IMG/VR virus record: IMGVR_UViG_3300023215_001264
Span: 1 to 25,000 of that record
Direction: 5' to 3' (one strand)
Length of the DNA stretch: 25,000 nucleotides
Source of the DNA: a virus
This document shows positions 1 through 6,337 of the stretch, piece after piece. The position numbers were made by a program, and so were the translations under genes. The notes under the pieces were generated by a model. The model was given only the letters and a program-made list of their open reading frames with translations. It was not told the DNA's origin and did not search any database. Numbering within the stretch: position 1 is the stretch's first letter; each line of letters opens with the position of its first letter.

Positions 1-2
1 AA

Positions 3-560
3 GTAGTAGGATATTCATTGATTGCGGTTATAAGAGGAAAGCTTATGTATGGAATGCTTATTCTGACAAGGGCTTTAATGGCTTCATCTCTCGGGAAAGG
101 CTTATCTAGTATGATGCCGTGGCTCATAGGAGGGAAAGGTAAAGGGGCGGGAATGCTTGGTCGTGCATTAGCCACTCCTCTAGGAGCAATTGTCGCAGCA
201 ACAGCTATAGTAGCTATTGGAATGCCCATGTTAGTTGAAGGAATTACAGGAATGAAGAAAACAAGTGCTGCACAGCTAGCTACCATGAAAAAATCATTCG
301 AAAGGGAAAGTAATAACTTTAGACTTAACGAGCTAGGGAAATCTAGATTTGAAGAAGTATCTAAAATGCTTATTAATGAGAGTTTAGCTGCGGCAGGGTC
401 GGGAAGATTAGCTGTGGCCGAAATGCAACAACAAGGTTTCGTCTCTTTAGCCGAAAAGAACGATGAGATAGTAGAACAATTGCGACTCCGCAGAGGCGAG
501 GCTAAAACGAGTGACGTTAACCCACGCAGAGCGCACCAAAATCCAGGAACAGTAAGTTAG
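3..560 (+). CDS. Probable tail tape-measure protein, C-terminal part (5' end probably outside the window)
   Basis: The frame is open from the left edge (first full codon at 3) to TAG at 558-560. The product is helical and rich in Ala, Gly and Met. It has two hydrophobic stretches, one near the start and one around LGAIVAATAIVAIGMPML, then a charged helical region with Arg/Glu/Lys and a polar tail. I recognise no catalytic motif. Tape-measure proteins are long and helical with hydrophobic segments, and they lie just before the tube-cap, hub and spike genes, as here. The assignment therefore rests on position plus composition. An alternative is a complete small protein starting at ATG 45, which has a good SD (AGAGG, 33-37) 7 bases upstream. 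Only about 14 codons of open frame precede that ATG, so the sequence does not decide between the two. Confidence 0.5.
   Translation, partial: VVGYSLIAVIRGKLMYGMLILTRALMASSLGKGLSSMMPWLIGGKGKGAGMLGRALATPLGAIVAATAIVAIGMPMLVEGITGMKKTSAAQLATMKKSFERESNNFRLNELGKSRFEEVSKMLINESLAAAGSGRLAVAEMQQQGFVSLAEKNDEIVEQLRLRRGEAKTSDVNPRRAHQNPGTVS
33..40 (+). promoter_or_regulatory. Possible ribosome binding site for an alternative start at 45
   Basis: AGAGGAAA lies a few bases upstream of ATG 45, in frame with the first gene. Most starts in this window have no such signal. It could mark a true start of a short gene, an internal start inside a tape-measure gene, or chance in purine-rich DNA. Confidence 0.3.
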
Positions 561-563
561 GAG
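559..563 (+). promoter_or_regulatory. Shine-Dalgarno site for the gene at 572
   Basis: AGGAG overlaps the stop codon of the preceding gene and sits 8 bases before ATG 572. It is one of the few textbook SD sites in the window and supports that start. Confidence 0.65.
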
Positions 564-571
564 ATTAAATT

Positions 572-1576
572 ATGGCAGCAGGCGTATTTGCAGGAACGGC
601 AACTAAAGTAAACACCCACCCCGAAGTGGAGAACAGACTTATCTTTGAATTTCCTTCGGAGACTGGTAAATCTCCTATTTCACGGATATGTCCCTTTTTT
701 GAAAACCCTAAGATTACCGAAAGCCAAGCAGCTAATTTAGTAAAGTATGATGTTCTTGGTCGAGGAGGTCAGTTCTTCGGATATACTGGGGCCAAGTCTA
801 GAATGTATAATCTAGAGTTTTACTTGTCGTTGCCGCATATTGTTAATACTGCTACTGTGGATATGATGGCAGGATCTACTGCACCCCTTTCTAAGATGGA
901 TATGCGGCAAGCTTTTTTTGATAAAAAGAGAGGGGAGCTTCAAATAAAAGCTAAAACTAACGTATATGAAGCAGAGAAACAAAAATTACTAGAAGAAATT
1001 AATGATGGCCCCTTTACCCCAGATTTTGTTAAGAGTTTGCCTGATAGTGCATTCCAAGGAGGTGATATCTCCCGAGCGTCGCTTCTTAGTTCTGAGTATG
1101 ATCTAGCTGCTGACTTAGGGGGTTATGAGCGTAATTTTGTTTATACACAGGCTATTCAAATGCTTTTATTTTGGATAGATTTAATTCGAGTTAGCGTTTT
1201 AAATAATTCTCAACAACCCACCTTAGGCCCTCCTGTTATTAGGGTTAAATTTGGAAAATTATATGATTATATTTCTTGTTTGGCTACCAAATACTCTCTT
1301 TCGTGGGATGAAAGAGCAGGGTATGATGTTGTAACACTTATTCCCAACAGAATTAAGGTTAATTTATCATTAGTTCAGATTCAACGCAACCAAGGAACCA
1401 GTTGGTCGATTAGAAGCGGCAGTACTCTTGACCCAGAAGAGTCACAGGCTCTTAAAAATAGACATAATGAAGTTTTGCGGGGTTGGGAGGGTTTTGAAGG
1501 GGCTCAAACCTGGGAGAAATATCTTCAAGCAACGACTCCCGTGTTCTCTAAGGTAAATGCAGGGAGCTTTAATTAA
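572..1576 (+). CDS. Probable baseplate tail-tube cap/initiator protein (gp48/gp54 or XkdP position)
   Basis: This 334-aa protein lies between the tape-measure-like gene and a gp53-type gene, where contractile phages encode the protein linking tail tube to baseplate. The N-terminal third has an all-beta look, with a GYTGAKSRMYNLEFYLSLPH segment (about residues 71-90). A helical middle follows, with a possible coiled stretch around EAEKQKLLEEI. The C-terminal part contains RVKFGKLYDYISC, a tyrosine-rich stretch and then PNRIKVNLSLVQIQ (about residues 225-270). From general knowledge, that beta pattern (a short 'force/displacement' strand, then an 'R-I-K-V-x-L-x-L' strand) is common in tube-initiator and LysM-linked tail proteins. 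No enzyme motif is seen. The AGGAG site fixes the start. Family membership is inferred from pattern and gene order, so the exact T4 equivalent is uncertain. Confidence 0.5.
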   Translation: MAAGVFAGTATKVNTHPEVENRLIFEFPSETGKSPISRICPFFENPKITESQAANLVKYDVLGRGGQFFGYTGAKSRMYNLEFYLSLPHIVNTATVDMMAGSTAPLSKMDMRQAFFDKKRGELQIKAKTNVYEAEKQKLLEEINDGPFTPDFVKSLPDSAFQGGDISRASLLSSEYDLAADLGGYERNFVYTQAIQMLLFWIDLIRVSVLNNSQQPTLGPPVIRVKFGKLYDYISCLATKYSLSWDERAGYDVVTLIPNRIKVNLSLVQIQRNQGTSWSIRSGSTLDPEESQALKNRHNEVLRGWEGFEGAQTWEKYLQATTPVFSKVNAGSFN

Positions 1577-1582
1577 TAAGGT

Positions 1583-1891
1583 ATGGCACATATAGAAAAT
1601 AATAGTCCTAGTTATTCTCGTTATAGTTATGGATATATAAATTTAAAACACAAGGGGGTGATCACTACCACTTCTGTCGGTTCCGAGTATGATGATTTCT
1701 TATTAAGTATGAATTTAATTACTGGTCAGCCAGGAGTGGTGCCCCCGTTCTGTAGTAATCGCCCAGATCTAATTGCTGATATTTTTTATGATAGTCCTGG
1801 ATATTGGTGGTATCTTATGCAGTATAATAATATAACAGACCCCTTTGAATCTCTTAATAGAGGCGATGATATTTTTATCCCCCCACTTTAA
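1583..1891 (+). CDS. Baseplate wedge protein, gp53-like with LysM-like C-terminus
   Basis: This small 102-aa protein has a C-terminal half that follows the gp53/LysM pattern of myovirus baseplates: 'RPDLIADIFYDSPGYWWYLM', then 'YNNITDPFESLNRGD' and a final 'IFIPPL' (about residues 60-102). In that family the paired tryptophans, the N-x-I-x-D-P-F turn and the G-D-x-I-x-I-P ending are typical. In T4, gp53 joins neighbouring wedges around the hub. The N-terminal 50 residues are tyrosine- and serine-rich and beta-like. The gene ends in TAA directly abutting the next ATG, so the two are probably translationally coupled. The call is fairly sure at the level of fold and role, less so for a one-to-one match with T4 gp53. 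Confidence 0.72.
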   Translation: MAHIENNSPSYSRYSYGYINLKHKGVITTTSVGSEYDDFLLSMNLITGQPGVVPPFCSNRPDLIADIFYDSPGYWWYLMQYNNITDPFESLNRGDDIFIPPL

Positions 1892-4800
1892 ATGGCAAAT
1901 CCTAACCTAACAGCAGTACCTTTTCAAAACGTTACTAACTTAACGGCCACTTATAATATTTTTATAACCACGAATAAGGGGATTGCTAATCTTTTTTCAG
2001 CATATCAAGTTAAGAGAGGAACTACCTTTTCTGAGTTTTATAAGCATCCTTTATTGCAAGGGGGCGTGGGAAAAAACACAGGACGAGAATACGAAGGACG
2101 GTTAGGAGTATTTATGTCTACGACTGATCTGAATATCTTAGAGTTTTCTCATTCTTATAATTTTGGACAGGGTAAAACAGTTGAGAACATGATTAAGCTT
2201 AAGACTTTTGAGCCTGGAATGGAAATATTAAAGAAGTTTTTCTTTATGTTTATGCAGGAGCAAATGAGTGGTATTAAGATCAGAAAGAGTTTTATATCTA
2301 CGCAGTCTAATTTGATTAAGAGATTGTCGAAGTATAAAGAGAACCAGCTTGCTGAAGAAAATCCGCGCGAATATGGGTATACTATGCGTGAAAATGAGTT
2401 AGACGAGGCTCTCCAAATAGAAGGAAAAGAAAAAGATCTTCTAGCTTACATGGAAAAAAATAGCATAGGCCAGCAAGTTTATATTGCTTATGGGGTAGGG
2501 CAGGATTTAAAAGATTGGGCTGGACCCTTCCAAGCTACTTTAGGAAAAATTGTATATGATAATAATGGGATGGAAGAAACTCTTACCTATGAAATGTTTA
2601 CTGATCATATAGCTAGGCAGTTTGAGGACTCTACTCTTTTAGAAATGGATAAAGGTTTTAAGCCTGTTGATTTTATTAGGCCCACTATTCCTGTTGTAGG
2701 GTTTGATTATACATCAAACAGGTCTGCAACCAATTTTGATGTAGGGCGAACTATTTTGCCTGATAGTTTTACCCCTTCTATTCATGATACAATTGTAAAA
2801 TTAATTTCGTATTATTTGTATAGTTTGGGGATAAAGAATCATTTAATTGTTCTTCCAAATTTAGATCTACTTTTAGCGAAGCAAGTTGCGGAAGCGGTTT
2901 CTCTTGAGGATTGGCACAAACTTTTTGATCAAGAGGAAGATTTTTCGCTTCTTAATGATACTGTAATGACAGAATATTATTCTAAGGGGTTTGATTCTTT
3001 TGGCACTTTTACAAATGCTTTATCTGAAGATTATTTTGCCAAGTATAGTTTAAAGGTGGCTAAGGATTTAAGTAAAAAAATAAAATCTTTGTATATAGAG
3101 CTTTTTTCTTTTGGAACTATTGCTGATAGTAGAACGTGGATTTGGGAGCGTTTTAAAGGCCTTACTTTACAGAAAAGGATTAATTTACTGCTTACTGTTT
3201 TTACCCGTATAGGAATGAAAGTAAATAAGTCTGAAATGGTAAGTAGTGATAATGCTGATTCTGCTTTAGTTAATTTCATAGATCCTTCGGGAGCCCCAGC
3301 GCGGACCCCTGTAAATTGGGCTCTTTATCAGGGAGCAGGCTTGACAGGGCATCCACAAAATATTGTAACCGCTACTGATCCTTTTTCTCCTGACTCCTCT
3401 CCATTGAGAGCCGATGCTATCTTTAACTTAGAATTACCTCTTGAACATCTTCCTTCGGGAAAAATAGCAAACCAAGACGGATCTTATTATATGGCTCCTA
3501 TTATGGATATAGTTAACTCCATCCTTCAATCTGGAGGAAATGCTGCTTACTCTCCTACTTATTTTTGGGAAAATGATGTTAAGATAGTTAATAAGCTAAA
3601 AGAAAAATTTGGTAGCGGAACATTTGAAGGGTATGTACAACAATTTGCAGAAAACAAAAAAGCAGTAGGGGGTCAAACGGACATTGGAACCAAGGGGATA
3701 GGAACTACGCTGCCTGCTAACGCTCTCACCAACGCCTTCATCCCCCCGCCGCCCCCTGCTTATGAAGATAATTACTTTATTTTTGGAGACGCTGATTTAA
3801 TTAAGTTATTTGTGTACGGAGAGTACTCCCATGTTGCTGTGAATAATAAAGTTTCTCGTTTAGAGTCTACTCGCATATGGGAGGGAATTCCCTTTGAGTT
3901 TAATACTTATCTAGGAAAAGGCCGATACTTTTTTATGGATCCCTTTTGGAATCGACTGAAAGATGATTTACAGTTATGTACTCAAGACGATACGGAGTTC
4001 AATTGGGGAGTGGAGGTAATACCAGCAGAATTAGAGGGCACCAATGAACAAAAGTATATGTCTAATTTATATAAGTCTTATTTTTATGAGATGAGATCAT
4101 TACTTAAAGGAAAGTATGCAGTTATGGGGCATTTCAATGAATATGATCTAAACCCTGAAGAGAGGAGGTTTGAGTTTGCTACCAAGTTACCAGATGAGTT
4201 TAAACTTCTGACGCAAACTGCGGACCCTAAAATGAAAGATGCAATTAGTGATTTATTTGATTTAGGTCCTATTATCTTTGTTGCTAATGATAAGAATGCA
4301 AATGTTTTATCGTACAATTTTGATAATGATCAATTCATATTCTCTCAGTTTTTTGGCACTCTTAAAGAAATATATTATAATACACATTTAAGATATAGTA
4401 ATACTTTAGCTTACCCCCTCAAAGGAGAGCCCTCCACGGATATTACACGGTCTGCACTTTATTCTATGTTAGAAAACTTAGGGAATAGAAGTGGGAGACA
4501 TGGGCAATTATTTAAAAAAGTTTTTCCTGATTTAGACCTAGGCGTAGATATTGGGAGATTGGCTGCCGATATGGCGGATATAATGATACTGGAGAGTACA
4601 GGCTCTACACGCTATAGTCCCGTAGGACGCAAATCAGCCACACTATCAGTACTTCAATTGTTTTTAAGTTTATTTAAGCACCAATACAGAGGAATTATTA
4701 CTACGCTACCTATGTTTTCCGTAGCGAACATGGGGGTATTAACTCGTCCTGGTTTAGTTCTCTTTAGAAGCACAGGTAGAGTAAATACTTATTCAGAGAG

Positions 4801-4927
4801 CCCAATAACTACTATGGACTTTTTCACAGGGCTCTACAAAATATTAGGATTTAAACACTCTATTACTAATACGGATGCTAAATCTGAGTTTATTGTTTAC
4901 AAAGATATTGAAGGAATGTTAGGATAA
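1892..4927 (+). CDS. Very large probable baseplate hub protein (gp27/XkdQ position)
   Basis: This 1011-aa protein starts immediately after the gp53-type gene (TAA then ATG, no spacer, no SD). Two stretches look like tail-hub folds: an early part with 'VENMIKLKTFEPGMEILKKF' (about 90-115), and 'AYGVGQDLKDWAGPF' followed by a beta hairpin with 'EETLTYEMFTDH' (about 200-240). The glycine/tryptophan 'GxGxDLxDWxGPF' pattern is what I associate with hub proteins that encircle the spike. The spike gene lies two genes downstream, as expected for a hub. The remaining roughly 700 residues are not recognised. They include a proline-rich loop (IPPPPPAY, about 615-622) and aromatic-rich C-terminal segments. 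T4 gp27 is near 390 aa, so this protein is 2.5 times larger. It could instead be another large baseplate protein. No catalytic motif is visible. Confidence 0.5.
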   Translation: MANPNLTAVPFQNVTNLTATYNIFITTNKGIANLFSAYQVKRGTTFSEFYKHPLLQGGVGKNTGREYEGRLGVFMSTTDLNILEFSHSYNFGQGKTVENMIKLKTFEPGMEILKKFFFMFMQEQMSGIKIRKSFISTQSNLIKRLSKYKENQLAEENPREYGYTMRENELDEALQIEGKEKDLLAYMEKNSIGQQVYIAYGVGQDLKDWAGPFQATLGKIVYDNNGMEETLTYEMFTDHIARQFEDSTLLEMDKGFKPVDFIRPTIPVVGFDYTSNRSATNFDVGRTILPDSFTPSIHDTIVKLISYYLYSLGIKNHLIVLPNLDLLLAKQVAEAVSLEDWHKLFDQEEDFSLLNDTVMTEYYSKGFDSFGTFTNALSEDYFAKYSLKVAKDLSKKIKSLYIELFSFGTIADSRTWIWERFKGLTLQKRINLLLTVFTRIGMKVNKSEMVSSDNADSALVNFIDPSGAPARTPVNWALYQGAGLTGHPQNIVTATDPFSPDSSPLRADAIFNLELPLEHLPSGKIANQDGSYYMAPIMDIVNSILQSGGNAAYSPTYFWENDVKIVNKLKEKFGSGTFEGYVQQFAENKKAVGGQTDIGTKGIGTTLPANALTNAFIPPPPPAYEDNYFIFGDADLIKLFVYGEYSHVAVNNKVSRLESTRIWEGIPFEFNTYLGKGRYFFMDPFWNRLKDDLQLCTQDDTEFNWGVEVIPAELEGTNEQKYMSNLYKSYFYEMRSLLKGKYAVMGHFNEYDLNPEERRFEFATKLPDEFKLLTQTADPKMKDAISDLFDLGPIIFVANDKNANVLSYNFDNDQFIFSQFFGTLKEIYYNTHLRYSNTLAYPLKGEPSTDITRSALYSMLENLGNRSGRHGQLFKKVFPDLDLGVDIGRLAADMADIMILESTGSTRYSPVGRKSATLSVLQLFLSLFKHQYRGIITTLPMFSVANMGVLTRPGLVLFRSTGRVNTYSESPITTMDFFTGLYKILGFKHSITNTDAKSEFIVYKDIEGMLG

Positions 4928-5130
4928 TGGTTTTCAAAAAGCCTGATAGTAATGAATTTGATTTGCAGCATAGTAAGAGGGGGAGAGCCCTAGTGCCTTA
5001 TCTTATTTTAACGAATAAAAAAGCAAAGGGGTATCTTAATCCTTTACAAGTGGCTCAAATTACAGAAAAGCAAAGAGTAAAATTAAAGGATTCTTTACGA
5101 TACGCAAAAGGACGGAAAGAAGATGTATAA
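4927..5130 (+). CDS. Small basic protein of unknown function between hub and spike genes
   Basis: This 67-aa protein is rich in Lys and Arg and has no membrane segment or signal peptide. Its ATG shares one base with the upstream TAA (TAATG). Its end overlaps the next gene by 8 bases, so it is tightly coupled to both neighbours. The middle, LVPYLILTNKKAKGYLNP, is beta-like, and the C-terminal half looks helical and charged (TEKQRVKLKDSLRY). I do not recognise a family. Its location suggests a small baseplate component or assembly factor, which is inference. The tight overlaps on both sides make it likely to be a real gene. Confidence 0.6.
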   Translation: MVFKKPDSNEFDLQHSKRGRALVPYLILTNKKAKGYLNPLQVAQITEKQRVKLKDSLRYAKGRKEDV

Positions 5131-6328
5131 AGGAACCATTATATCAAAGAGAGATGTACTAGGAAAAGGGCTTTTAACCGTGTGTCCTACAGGATCGAAT
5201 TGTGAGGATGCAACAAGTTTAATTTCTGTAAAGTATCAAACCTTTTATCTGGGGGGTAATTATGCTGGTGCGGTGTTTGTTCCTGAGGCGGGTACAGAAA
5301 TTACTTACGATAAATGTGTGAATGATCCTGACGCTGAGTGGTACTTTCTGGGGTGTGTTTTGAATCCCACACAAGACCAAATACAAACAAGGAATCCGGC
5401 CCCTTCTGATAAAAACCCTGATTTAGGTGCCCCCCTTACTTACCCCCACGATGAGGAGGATGGAAAGTATAATTTCCAAAGTATGACCTATGGAATTTCT
5501 ACTCCTTTAGGACATAAATTCTTAATGTGTGAAGGTAGAAAGGAAGATAGTGATAACAAAGCTATTCGTTTAGAAAGTTCCGAGGGACGGGGCTTAATTT
5601 TAAGTGATTCTTCTGAATCTCGTAGGGTTAATTTGCATAGTACAGGTGACGTATCTCAATTAGTTTTAACTGATACTAAAGCATGCGCTTCTGATCTTGA
5701 AACAATAGGTCCAGAGGGGGCTTTATTACGAGGCGTAGGAAATATTAGCGTTCAGTCTAGTGAGGGGAGTCTGAAATTAGGGATTCAAGACGGGCTTAAT
5801 ATAGTAATATCTAATTCTTCTACTCAATCACACGCCACTCCTGTATTTCCTCCTATAATCATTCCTGGAGCGGCCATTATACCTAGTCCAGTTTTTAAGG
5901 GATCGGCAGGTAATATTATTATAGAAAGTGATAAGGGGGATATTTCTATTCGTAATCACGGTAATGGTATTTTTATTGATTGTCTTGGGGCGCAACAGTC
6001 AGACGGAAGTACCGGGGCTTCGTTCCAAGTTAGAAGTAATAATAAAATTCACCTATATGCACAGAATGGAATTGACATTAAGTCTACGGGAGACATAAAT
6101 ATGGTAGGGGCAAATGTAAACATTAAAGCTTTTGATTATGTTACAGGAGTTCCTGGTAAAATTAACCTTAATTCTGCTATTCAAGACCCTGATTTGGACA
6201 TTGGGATTAGAAAAACAACAGCCGAGATGGATAGTGAAATTACGGGGAGTGTACTCCGCTTTTTTGATTCTAATAATGGCTGGGATAGCAACTACGTTCC
6301 TGGAGACAACACTAGTTCTAAACTTTGA
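5123..6328 (+). CDS. Baseplate central spike, gp5/gpV/VgrG-like with C-terminal beta-helix
   Basis: This 401-aa protein begins with an OB-fold-like segment (about 1-85, 'GTIISKRDVLGKGLLTV' and 'GTEITYDKCVNDPDAEWYFLGCV'), the usual N-terminal module of phage spike proteins. After a linker it has repeated short beta units typical of a spike prism: 'AIRLESSEGRGLILSD', 'GNISVQSSEGSLKLG', 'GNIIIESDKGDISIRNHG', 'NKIHLYAQNGIDIKSTGDIN' and 'MVGANVNIKA' (about 145-340). These 'I-x-I-x-S-x-x-G-x-I-x-I' rungs form the membrane-piercing needle in gp5/VgrG-type proteins. No lysozyme domain is present, unlike T4 gp5. No metal-binding HxH tip motif is obvious; the tail after about 345 is polar and may be a separate tip or trimerisation part. 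The start overlaps the upstream gene by 8 bases, with a weak purine-rich run before it. Confidence 0.72.
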   Translation: MYKGTIISKRDVLGKGLLTVCPTGSNCEDATSLISVKYQTFYLGGNYAGAVFVPEAGTEITYDKCVNDPDAEWYFLGCVLNPTQDQIQTRNPAPSDKNPDLGAPLTYPHDEEDGKYNFQSMTYGISTPLGHKFLMCEGRKEDSDNKAIRLESSEGRGLILSDSSESRRVNLHSTGDVSQLVLTDTKACASDLETIGPEGALLRGVGNISVQSSEGSLKLGIQDGLNIVISNSSTQSHATPVFPPIIIPGAAIIPSPVFKGSAGNIIIESDKGDISIRNHGNGIFIDCLGAQQSDGSTGASFQVRSNNKIHLYAQNGIDIKSTGDINMVGANVNIKAFDYVTGVPGKINLNSAIQDPDLDIGIRKTTAEMDSEITGSVLRFFDSNNGWDSNYVPGDNTSSKL

Positions 6329-6337
6329 ATTTAATTT

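Noticed and set aside
3031-4317. Two minus-strand open frames (3031-3279 and 4084-4317)
   Set aside because: They lie wholly inside the hub-like gene, have no start signals and encode nothing recognisable. They are antisense shadows.
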